From Planctomycetota bacterium (GTDB lineage: Bacteria > Planctomycetota > B15-G4 > JADJEK01), in assembly GCA_016795255.1 (NCBI GenBank), contig JAEUIB010000845.1:1-21312 (forward strand): a DNA stretch of 21,312 bases. The letters are read 5' to 3'. The translations under genes were made by a program, and so were the position numbers. Positions 1 through 6,609 of the stretch are shown one piece after another (the stretch's first letter is position 1; each line of letters opens with the position of its first letter). The notes under the pieces were generated by a model, which was not told the DNA's origin, searched no databases, and worked only from the letters and a program-made list of their open reading frames with translations.

Positions 1-354
1 CAGAAGGAGAGCGGCGCGAACGCGACCGTCACGCTGTGCCACACCGGGACGCGCGATTTGGCGAAGCACACGCGCGCCGCCGACATCCTCGTCACCGCGA
101 TCGGGCGGCCTCGGTTCGTCACGCGCGACATGGTCGGGGACGGCGCGATCGTCGTCGACGTCGGCACCAACGTCGTCGACGATCCGACGGCACCGAAGGG
201 CTACCGACTCGTCGGCGACTGCGATTTCGACGCACTCGTCGATCGCTGCGCCGCGATCACGCCGGTGCCGGGCGGCGTCGGTCCGGTCACCGTCGCGATG
301 CTGCTGTCGAACGTCGTCGATGCCGCGAGCCAGCAATCGGGAATCGCTCCATGA
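1..354 (+). CDS. folD: Bifunctional methylenetetrahydrofolate dehydrogenase/cyclohydrolase FolD, C-terminal part (5' end outside window)
   Basis: The reading frame is open from base 1 to the TGA at 352-354 and encodes the last 117 residues. Seen: VTLCHTGTRDL near the start, then ADILVTAIGRPRFV, a GAIVVDVGTNVV strand and the closing motif TPVPGGVGPVTVAMLLSN. These are the NAD(P)-binding half and C-terminal signature of FolD. The family oxidises 5,10-methylene-THF to methenyl-THF and hydrolyses it to 10-formyl-THF in the cytoplasm, feeding purine and formyl-methionine synthesis. The N-terminal catalytic half with the active-site lysine lies upstream of the window. A TTG at position 58 could be mistaken for a start, but it falls in the middle of the Rossmann domain. 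The stop overlaps the ATG of the next gene (ATGA), which suggests co-translation. Confidence 0.95.
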   Translation, partial: QKESGANATVTLCHTGTRDLAKHTRAADILVTAIGRPRFVTRDMVGDGAIVVDVGTNVVDDPTAPKGYRLVGDCDFDALVDRCAAITPVPGGVGPVTVAMLLSNVVDAASQQSGIAP

Positions 355-905
355 CCACTCCTCACGACATCTCCCGCCGGGCGCTGCTCGTCGCGGCGCC
401 GTTCGCCTTGGGCGCGTCACACGCATTCGCGGAAGCCGAATCGAACGTCCGCCACGCGACGATCGTGCTGCTGCGTCACGCCGAGAAAGGCGACGACGAC
501 CCGCGCAACCCATCGCTGTCCGAGGCCGGGCGCGCTCGGGCGACGCGCTTCGCGGCGCTGTTCGCGCGCGCCGGAACACCGCGCCTCGTCGCCTCCGAGA
601 TGAAGCGCACGCAGCAGACGCTGGAACCGCTCGCCGCGGCGTCGGGCGCGACGATCGACGTCGTGCCGGCCGCCGACGTCGACGCGTGGCTGCGCGAACT
701 GCGGAACGGCACGTCCGCGCTGACGATCGCCGCGTCGCACTCGAACCTCGTGCCGAAGCTCGCCGCGGGATTCGGGGTCACGCTGCGCGACCTCGATGCA
801 GCCGGCAACCTGCCCGAGACCGAGTTCGGCCGCATCGTCGTGCTGACGGTCCGCCGCGACGACGCCGGCGCGACGGCGGTCGCGCACGTCGAACTGGCGA
901 TCTGA
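351..905 (+). CDS. Exported histidine phosphatase family protein (SixA/phosphoglycerate-mutase-like)
   Basis: 184 residues. The start is the ATG at 351, inside the folD stop (ATGA overlap). Residues 7-28 read as a Tat-like signal: S-R-R followed by a hydrophobic stretch ending near ASHAFAEA. The mature part has the phosphohistidine signature LLRHAEK (R42, H43, E45), ASEMKRTQQT around R86 and a second histidine in SHSN (H130), which together make the catalytic RH...H set of the histidine phosphatase superfamily. The length is that of small SixA-like members. The substrate cannot be read from sequence; a periplasmic phosphoester is the simplest guess given the signal. The gene converges on the SGNH gene with only 6 nt between the two stops and no visible terminator. 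A longer upstream in-frame extension is a shadow of folD. Confidence 0.85.
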   Translation: MTTPHDISRRALLVAAPFALGASHAFAEAESNVRHATIVLLRHAEKGDDDPRNPSLSEAGRARATRFAALFARAGTPRLVASEMKRTQQTLEPLAAASGATIDVVPAADVDAWLRELRNGTSALTIAASHSNLVPKLAAGFGVTLRDLDAAGNLPETEFGRIVVLTVRRDDAGATAVAHVELAI

Positions 906-911
906 CGCCGA

Positions 912-2402
912 TCAGGGCTGCGCGCGCAGATAGGCCGCGATCGCGTTCGCCGCGACGACGTGGCCGAGCGGCGACCAGTGCTGGTCGTAGGTGAAGTACA
1001 CCTGCTCGCCCCGACGGATCGCGTCGCGCAGCGGTTCGGTCAGCGAGACGAACTCGATGCCTTCGTCGGCGCAGTAGCGCGCGAACACGCGCTCCTGCGA
1101 CTCGACGCGCTCGAAGAACCGCTGCTTGAACTCGGCGGGCGGCGGCAGTCGCGACAACTCCATGTCGGCGAAGCGATGCAGTCCCTCCGCGGGGATCTCG
1201 TCCGCCACCAGCGGCAGCACGACGTGCGGCGCGTCCGGCGCGAACACGAACACGAGCCGCGCCCCGCGCGACGCGCACGCTTCCTTCAACGCGCGCAACG
1301 CGTCGACGGTGTGTGCCCAACCCTTCGATCGCGCGAACTCGTCCTCGGTGACGTAGAGCCGCTCGACGCGATTCGGCTTGAACGCGACGTGCGACGTGGA
1401 GCCACCGAAGCGCAACGCGACCGGCATCCACGCCATCGAATCCCAACCCGGGATCGGCGCGTCGGAGCGCACGTCTTCGAACGTGTCGACGAGCCACGAC
1501 CGCAGCCGCTTGATCACCGGCGAGTCCTTCACCGCCTCCTGCGCGACGTCGTAGATCGCCTTGCCGCGCGAGATCTTCTCGTCGGCCTTGTGGACCTTGA
1601 AGTCGTTGCCTTCGTAGACGAGGCACAGCACGACCTTCGGCGCGAGTTCGTCGGCGAACGCCAGCAGGTTGTTGACGCTGTGCCGGGGCGAGCCGCCGGA
1701 GATGCCGAGGTTGTAGACCGGCCGGCCGAGCTCACGCTCGAGCAGCCTCGGCCACACGTCGGCGTCGGTCATCTCGGAGCCTTCGGCGAACGAGTCGCCG
1801 AGCACGACGATCTCGGACTGCTGGCGGCCGGGAGGATTGCGGAAGCCGCGCTCGTCGACCGTCAGCGTCACCAACCGTCGCTTGCCGTCGAGGTAGCCGG
1901 CCGGCCGATTCGGGTACGTCAGACCGCCGGGCGGACGGTCGCGGGTCGCGATGTTCTCGTAGACCGTGTTCGGCGGGCGTCGCTTGATCGAGCCGCCTTC
2001 CCAATCGTGCGGCCATTCGATCGGCTTCTTGCCCTGCGGACCCTGCGGTGCCGCGGCGCGCGCCGACGCGATATCGGTCTCCTCGTAGCGCGCGTCGCGC
2101 GCGAACCGCAGCGCGACGTCGACGACGACGAACGCGAGCAGCGCGCCGAGCGCGACCGCGATCGCCTTGAACGCGAACAGCCGATCGAAGCGCACGCGCG
2201 AGACCAGCAATCCGCCGATCAGCGCGAGCGGCAGCGACGTCAGCAGGTTCACGAAGAAGCGGTTCTCGGAGTAGCGACCGACGAGGACTTCGCTCTGGTC
2301 GCAGACGAGCTCGACGACGTCGCTCGGGGGGATCCACCACGCGACTGCGGCAGCGATCGCGCACATTCCCGCGATCCTGCGGATGTGTCCGGTTCGTTCC
2401 AT
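912..2402 (-). CDS. Membrane-anchored SGNH/GDSL hydrolase-fold protein, AlgX/AlgJ-like
   Basis: 496 residues, ATG at 2402. Three hydrophobic segments (about 11-25, 52-68 and 77-97) anchor it; the rest is a soluble SGNH domain. Block I is VVLGDSFAEGSE with the nucleophile S204; a glycine block follows in NLGISGGSP (231-239), an Asn block in YEGND (N266), and the catalytic dyad in TYDQHWSPLG (D473, H475). The DxHW arrangement near the C-terminus resembles AlgX/AlgJ/DltD-type proteins, which move or remove acyl groups on polysaccharides. From the family: an extracytoplasmic O-acyl esterase or transferase. No MBOAT acyltransferase or polysaccharide gene is visible beside it, so the substrate is unknown. 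It could be a plain esterase. It is divergent from the exonuclease gene across a 62-nt gap. Confidence 0.82.
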   Translation of the reverse strand: MERTGHIRRIAGMCAIAAAVAWWIPPSDVVELVCDQSEVLVGRYSENRFFVNLLTSLPLALIGGLLVSRVRFDRLFAFKAIAVALGALLAFVVVDVALRFARDARYEETDIASARAAAPQGPQGKKPIEWPHDWEGGSIKRRPPNTVYENIATRDRPPGGLTYPNRPAGYLDGKRRLVTLTVDERGFRNPPGRQQSEIVVLGDSFAEGSEMTDADVWPRLLERELGRPVYNLGISGGSPRHSVNNLLAFADELAPKVVLCLVYEGNDFKVHKADEKISRGKAIYDVAQEAVKDSPVIKRLRSWLVDTFEDVRSDAPIPGWDSMAWMPVALRFGGSTSHVAFKPNRVERLYVTEDEFARSKGWAHTVDALRALKEACASRGARLVFVFAPDAPHVVLPLVADEIPAEGLHRFADMELSRLPPPAEFKQRFFERVESQERVFARYCADEGIEFVSLTEPLRDAIRRGEQVYFTYDQHWSPLGHVVAANAIAAYLRAQP

Positions 2403-2464
2403 GGGCGCCCATTTCTACCGCCGACCGCGATAGTCTCCAGCGCCCTTCGACCGAGGAAATCCGC
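2403..2464. promoter_or_regulatory. Divergent 62-nt intergenic region with ribosome binding site for the exonuclease gene
   Basis: This gap must hold the start signals of both divergent genes. GAGGAA at 2452-2457 is a good Shine-Dalgarno sequence 7 nt before the GTG at 2465 and decides that start. GATAGT at 2429-2434 resembles a -10 box on the + strand, but I see no convincing -35 box, so the promoter itself is uncertain. Confidence 0.4.
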
Positions 2465-3451
2465 GTGACGAGCCCGCCCGACCTCATCGTCCCGTCATCT
2501 TCGGGACTGCATTGCCCGGTGGGCGGATTCTTCATCGATCCCCACCACCGCGTCGATCTCGCCGTGATCACGCACGCGCACGGCGATCACGTGCGTTCGG
2601 GCTGTTCGCGCTACGTCTGCTCGTTGCCGTCACTGCCGCTGGTGCGGGAGCGAACGCGCGGTGCGCGCAAGATCGAAGGCATTCCGTACGGACAGGTCGT
2701 GCAGCTCGGCGCCACGCGCGTGTCGTTCCATCCGTCGGGTCACATCCTCGGCTCGGCGCAGGTGCGCATCGAGCACGAGGGCCGCGTGTGGGTCGTTTCG
2801 GGCGACTACAAGCGCCAGCCGGATCCGACGTGTCCACCGTTCGAAGTCGTGCCGTGCGACACGTTCGTCACCGAAGCGACGTTCGCGCATCCGCGCTTCG
2901 CGTTCGAGGACGGAGCGATCGTCGCGCGCGACGTGTACGCGTGGTGGATGGACAACGCGGCCGCGGGACGGACGTCGCTGCTGTTCACGTATCCGCTCGG
3001 CAAGACGCAGCGGCTGCTCGCCGAACTGACGAAGCACACCGACCGCGGAGTCTTCGTCCATCCGCACATGATGGCGCTGATCGCGATCTACCGCGACGCC
3101 GGCATCGCGATGCTCGAGACCACCGCGCTCGACCAACGGCCGAAGTCGTATCGGTTCGAGGGCGACCTCGTGCTGCTGCCGCCGCAGCTCCACGGTCTGC
3201 GCCCGCTGCGGCGCTTCGCCGATGCGGCGACCGGGTTCGCGAGCGGCTGGATGCTCGATCCCGCCGAACTCGAACGCCGCGGCTACCACCGAGGATTCGT
3301 GCTGTCGGACCACGCCGATTGGAACGGCCTGATGCGCAGCATCGAGGAATCGCAGGCGAAGCGGATCATCGCCGTGCATGGCGACGCGACCGAACTCGTC
3401 GCGGCGTGTCGCGCGCGCGGTCTGGTCGCCGAGGCGTGGACGGACGACTGA
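2465..3451 (+). CDS. Ligase-associated DNA exonuclease, metallo-beta-lactamase fold
   Basis: 328 residues, GTG start at 2465 behind GAGGAA. The metal-binding motif THAHGDH (HxHxDH, 37-42) sits near the N-terminus, followed by HPSGHILGSAQ (H93), VSGDYKR (D114), LSDHADW (281-286) and AVHGDA (H305). This order is that of the beta-CASP/SNM1-like branch of metallo-beta-lactamases, in the subfamily usually named DNA-ligase-associated exonuclease. Family members act as nucleases in DNA repair and are commonly encoded with an ATP-dependent DNA ligase, an Lhr-like helicase and a metallophosphoesterase. None of these partners is present here, so the gene is isolated from its usual island. All expected metal ligands appear intact. 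An RNA-processing role (CPSF-like) is the main alternative. Confidence 0.85.
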   Translation: MTSPPDLIVPSSSGLHCPVGGFFIDPHHRVDLAVITHAHGDHVRSGCSRYVCSLPSLPLVRERTRGARKIEGIPYGQVVQLGATRVSFHPSGHILGSAQVRIEHEGRVWVVSGDYKRQPDPTCPPFEVVPCDTFVTEATFAHPRFAFEDGAIVARDVYAWWMDNAAAGRTSLLFTYPLGKTQRLLAELTKHTDRGVFVHPHMMALIAIYRDAGIAMLETTALDQRPKSYRFEGDLVLLPPQLHGLRPLRRFADAATGFASGWMLDPAELERRGYHRGFVLSDHADWNGLMRSIEESQAKRIIAVHGDATELVAACRARGLVAEAWTDD

Positions 3452-3502
3452 TCGACCAGGTGTCCGAGGCGGCGTCCCGATCGCGAGGCGATCGATTTCA
3501 GA

Positions 3503-3523
3503 GGCCGTGATGGGTTCACGGCC
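3503..3523. terminator. Hairpin between convergent genes, possible bidirectional terminator
   Basis: A perfect 8-bp inverted repeat, GGCCGTGA (3503-3510) and TCACGGCC (3516-3523) with a 5-nt loop, lies between the convergent exonuclease and PSP1 genes. Neither strand has a real T-tract after the stem, so an intrinsic terminator is possible but not proven. Confidence 0.45.
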
Positions 3524-3547
3524 GCCGGCGCCGGTCGAGCAGCGGCG

Positions 3548-4348
3548 TCAGTGACTCCCGCACGAACCGTTCTTGCCGCAGCCGCCCTGGCCGTCGTCTT
3601 GCAGCTCGTAGCGCAGGCAGCACTTCAGCCGACCGCAGACGCCGAGGTTGCCGTCGCCGGACGACGGTCGCGCTTGGTCCTTCGCCATCTGCGCGGTCAC
3701 CGGCTTCAGGACCTTCAACCACGTCGAGCAGCACAGCTCCTGGCCGCAGACGCCGACGCCGCAGCTCATCGCTGCCGCTTGGCGCGGGTTGATGCGGCGC
3801 AACTCGACGCGCGTGCGGAAGCGCGCTTGGAGTTGGCGCGTCAGTTCGCGCAGATCGACGCGATCCTCGGACGCGAAGAAGAACAGGATCGACTCGCCGC
3901 CGAGGACGTGCTCGACCTGCACCGGTTTGAGTGGGACGTTCAGCCGCTCGACCAACGAGCGGAACGCTTCGAACTCGCCGCCTTCGTCGTGCTCGAGCAG
4001 CAGGTTCGCCCGATCGACGTCGTCCGTCGACGCCGCGCGCAGGAACTCCACGCGCTCGACGTCCTTCGCGTCGTCGGCGTCCCGGGCCACCGGCGCGGCC
4101 GTCGCGGCGACGCGCTCGCCCTGCACCCACTCCCAGAACGCACGCGGATCGAGCCGCATCGGATCGACCGCCTGCGAGACGGCCACCGCGTCGGGATCCC
4201 GCGGCGTCTCGAGCAGCGTCGCGAGTTCGGTGCCGTGTTCGCTGCGGATGACGACGGCTCGCCCCTTCACGAGGTCCTGCCGATCGACGCGGACCAGCGC
4301 GACGCGCTTGCGTTTGCCGATCCGCACGCGCGCGACGAGCCGGTTCAT
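3548..4348 (-). CDS. PSP1 domain protein, RicT-like (stage 0 sporulation family)
   Basis: 266 residues, ATG at 4348 overlapping the stop of the thioredoxin-domain gene (ATGA), which points to translational coupling. The C-terminal half is the PSP1 domain: INPRQAAAMSCGVGVCGQE, then CCSTWLK and VCGRLKCCLRYE. Cysteines stand at 196, 201, 206, 207, 238, 243 and 244, with two more in the tail (257, 263). In Bacillus the homologue RicT/YaaT joins RicA and RicF in an Fe-S-bearing complex that affects RNase Y and mRNA maturation; outside Firmicutes the role of PSP1 proteins is poorly known. The cysteine pattern matches the family; the GCGKNGSCGSH tail is an addition I do not recognise. Much longer upstream in-frame extensions only shadow the neighbouring gene. 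Confidence 0.88.
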   Translation of the reverse strand: MNRLVARVRIGKRKRVALVRVDRQDLVKGRAVVIRSEHGTELATLLETPRDPDAVAVSQAVDPMRLDPRAFWEWVQGERVAATAAPVARDADDAKDVERVEFLRAASTDDVDRANLLLEHDEGGEFEAFRSLVERLNVPLKPVQVEHVLGGESILFFFASEDRVDLRELTRQLQARFRTRVELRRINPRQAAAMSCGVGVCGQELCCSTWLKVLKPVTAQMAKDQARPSSGDGNLGVCGRLKCCLRYELQDDGQGGCGKNGSCGSH

Positions 4349-6093
4349 CGCGCTCCCTCGGCGGCCTTCTTCATCAACGCGACGAGCTGATCGGCGTCGG
4401 TCGCCGAACCAACGTGCGTCCGTCGCACGTGGACGTACGCGGTCGGCGTCGGTTCGCGCGGCAACTCGAAGCGCGTCAGCAAGTCTTCGTCGAGCGACGG
4501 ATCGAGCACCTGGACGAGCTTGCTCGGCAGGTAGAGCCGCGTCGCACCGGCCACCATCGCATCGGTCGCCGCGTCGCCGCGCTTGCCGACGATCACCGCG
4601 TGCACCGGTGCGTGGAGGAACAGGTCGACGGCACGTGCGTACCCGGCCGTGAAGTAGCCGTAGAGGTGGTAGTCCTCCGTGAACACGAGCAGCGCGCGGC
4701 GCGCGGCCTCGAGGTACGCGTCCTTCTGCGTCAGGTAGTACGTGCGGAGGCAGGCCTCGGCGATCAGCGAGTTCTCGAGGATCGACACGTTGCGCCGCCG
4801 CAGCCCGCCCGGACCGCGCGCGTCCGCGGGCAGGTCGAAGAACCCGCCTTCGGGCGCCGCGTGCTTCGTCATCAGCGTGGCGAGCAGGTCTTCGGCGACC
4901 TCGAGATAGCGTCGCTCGCCGGTGTACTGCGTCGCGTGCAGCAGCGCGCGCAGCATGTACGCCTGATCCGTCAGCAGGCCGAGGATGTGGCGCCCGTGAC
5001 CGTCGTGGTAGTGGTACATCCCGCGGCCCGGGGAATAGCACTCCTCGAGCAGCCAGTCGACGAGGTCGGTCGCGTTGCGCGCGCACGACGCGTCGTCGAG
5101 CACGGCCGACGCCTTGAACAGCGCCGAAGCCGCGGCCGCGTTCCAGTTCACGTACAGCGTCCGGTCGACGGCCGGCGCGCGCAGAGTGCGGCGCTGCACC
5201 AGCGCCCGGGCGTAGTAGTCGTCGTCCGAATCCTGCGAGCCGAAGTACGCCGGCAGTTCCGGATGACGCAGATGCGTCCGCAGGTACATCACGATGCGTT
5301 CGGCGACCTTGCGGTAGTCCTTGCGCTCGAGGATCTGGAACGCCTCGAGGAAGTTGCGCAGCAGGCCGACGTTGGTCTCGAGCAGCTTCTCGGTGTGCGG
5401 CGTCCGCCAATCGCGGGTCGTCGAGTAGCGGAAGAAGCCGCCCTCCTCGACGTCGTGCAGCGGGGACTCCGCCATCGCCGTCAGCGTCTTCTCGACGACG
5501 TCCCGCAACCGCGCGTCGCCGGTCTGCTCGAAGTGCAGCAACGCGAAGTCGATCGACTCGGCGTGCGGGAACTTCTGCCCGGTGCCGAAGCCGCCGTACT
5601 CGGTGTCGAAGTCGCCGAGGATCGCGCCGATCACGCGATCGACGATCAGCGCGTCGATCTGTCCCGCGCGCTTGCGGCGCTTGCTGGCGTCGACCTGCTC
5701 GCGCTCGATGCGAGCGCGGATCGTCGACGCGATGTGTTCCTGGTTCTCGGACCAGTACCGGGCGACGCGCGCGAGGAAGTCGCGCAGATCGTCGGCGCCG
5801 AGGTAGGTGTTGCCGGTGACCAGTTCGCCGTCGTCGGTCAGCACGCAGACGGACGGCCAGCCGCCGACGTTGTAGCGCTCGTTGACCTCGGGGCGCCGGT
5901 CCTTGTCGACGCACACCGGCACGTACTGCGCGGTCGCGAGTTCGACCACGCCGGGGTCCGCGAACGACTCGGAGATCATCCGCCGGCAATAGCGGCACCA
6001 CGCCGCCTGCAGGAACAACAGGATCGGCCGGCCGAGGCTCTTGGCCTCGGCGAAGGCAGCGTCGCCCCACTCGCGCCATTGGATCTGGCTCAT
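4345..6093 (-). CDS. Thioredoxin domain-containing DUF255 protein (YyaL/SSP411-like)
   Basis: 582 residues. I chose the ATG at 6093 because AGAGGA lies just upstream of it; starts 12 and 4 codons earlier are possible. Residues 1-115 are a thioredoxin fold with the redox motif AAWCRYCRRM (C33, C36) and the cis-proline loop GGWPS (P80). From about 150 on it is an alpha-toroid of the six-hairpin glycosidase type, with EGGFFRY (217-223), a PHTEKLLETN block that corresponds to the family's PHFEKML motif, and YMLRALL and GGFFDLP repeats further on. The family (mammalian SPATA20, bacterial YyaL) has no firmly established reaction; a redox or sugar-linked role has been proposed. No signal peptide is seen, so it is cytoplasmic. 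It is the first gene of a two-gene operon with the PSP1 gene. Confidence 0.87.
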   Translation of the reverse strand: MSQIQWREWGDAAFAEAKSLGRPILLFLQAAWCRYCRRMISESFADPGVVELATAQYVPVCVDKDRRPEVNERYNVGGWPSVCVLTDDGELVTGNTYLGADDLRDFLARVARYWSENQEHIASTIRARIEREQVDASKRRKRAGQIDALIVDRVIGAILGDFDTEYGGFGTGQKFPHAESIDFALLHFEQTGDARLRDVVEKTLTAMAESPLHDVEEGGFFRYSTTRDWRTPHTEKLLETNVGLLRNFLEAFQILERKDYRKVAERIVMYLRTHLRHPELPAYFGSQDSDDDYYARALVQRRTLRAPAVDRTLYVNWNAAAASALFKASAVLDDASCARNATDLVDWLLEECYSPGRGMYHYHDGHGRHILGLLTDQAYMLRALLHATQYTGERRYLEVAEDLLATLMTKHAAPEGGFFDLPADARGPGGLRRRNVSILENSLIAEACLRTYYLTQKDAYLEAARRALLVFTEDYHLYGYFTAGYARAVDLFLHAPVHAVIVGKRGDAATDAMVAGATRLYLPSKLVQVLDPSLDEDLLTRFELPREPTPTAYVHVRRTHVGSATDADQLVALMKKAAEGAR

Positions 6094-6121
6094 GGGTCCT
6101 CTCATCGGCGGAACGGCAGTC

Positions 6122-6166
6122 GAAAGCAAAGCGCCTCGGGCCGGATGAGTCCATGGCCCGAGGCGC
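6122..6166 (-). terminator. Intrinsic terminator downstream of rsfS
   Basis: On the minus strand a perfect 12-bp stem, GCGCCTCGGGCC and GGCCCGAGGCGC (arms 6155-6166 and 6131-6142), is followed directly by TTTGCTTT (6123-6130). The loop can form three further base pairs. It lies after the rsfS stop and just before the start of the thioredoxin-domain gene, so it separates the hppA-rsfS unit from the next operon. A weaker hairpin, GCCCGCG/CGCGGGC, lies at 6196-6220, also after rsfS. Confidence 0.85.
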
Positions 6167-6233
6167 GACTGTCGTCAAGTTTCAGGTGTGCGTTCGCCCG
6201 CGAGCGCGAAGCCCGCGGGCCGAGCACGTCCGT

Positions 6234-6605
6234 TCAGGCCGACTTCTCTCCGCTCCATTGGACGCGCGGCACGTCGCCCCACAGGTGCTCGATGTCGTAG
6301 AAGCGGCGCGCTTCCGGATCGAACAGGTGGACGATCGTGTCGCCGAAATCGACCAGCACCCAGCGCCCGTCCTCGGCCCGGCCTTCCTCGCGCGGCACGC
6401 GGACGCCTGCGGCGCGCGCGGTGCGCCGCAGTTCGTCCGCCATCGCGCGCAGGTGGCGCGAGTTCTTGCCGGTCACGATCACGAAGTAGTCGGCGATCTT
6501 CAACGCGTCGCGAACGTCGAGGAGTTCGATGTCCTCGCCTTTGCGGTCGTCGCAGATCCGCGCGCAGTTGCGCGCCAGCTCCAGGGCCTCGTCGGGCTTC
6601 GGCAC
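6234..6605 (-). CDS. rsfS: Ribosome silencing factor RsfS (Iojap/YbeB family)
   Basis: 123 residues, GTG start at 6605. The protein shows the compact RsfS fold with the hallmark segments ADYFVIVTGKNSRHLRAMAD, PREEGRAEDGRWVLVDFGD and IVHLFDPEARRFYDIEHLW. The family binds ribosomal protein uL14 and blocks joining of the 50S and 30S subunits when nutrients are short. Its length is typical. The start lies 4 nt after the hppA stop, so the two are almost certainly one transcript; no strong Shine-Dalgarno sequence is visible, which fits translation coupled to hppA. More often rsfS sits near nadD, so the neighbourhood here is unusual. The terminator at 6122-6166 follows. Confidence 0.95.
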   Translation of the reverse strand: MPKPDEALELARNCARICDDRKGEDIELLDVRDALKIADYFVIVTGKNSRHLRAMADELRRTARAAGVRVPREEGRAEDGRWVLVDFGDTIVHLFDPEARRFYDIEHLWGDVPRVQWSGEKSA

Positions 6606-6609
6606 TGGA

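Noticed and set aside
960..2468. A 502-codon plus-strand frame antisense to the SGNH gene
   Set aside because: Low-complexity Arg, Asp and Val content typical of an antisense shadow; the minus-strand gene has clear catalytic motifs.
3548..6178. An 876-residue fusion of the thioredoxin-domain region with the PSP1 protein
   Set aside because: The upstream 610 codons are an Arg-rich shadow frame of the thioredoxin-domain gene; only the part from 4348 shows the PSP1 family.
4414..6300. A 628-codon plus-strand frame antisense to the thioredoxin-domain gene
   Set aside because: Arg/Val/Glu-rich mirror of the real gene, running past its start and over the terminator; no recognisable motif.
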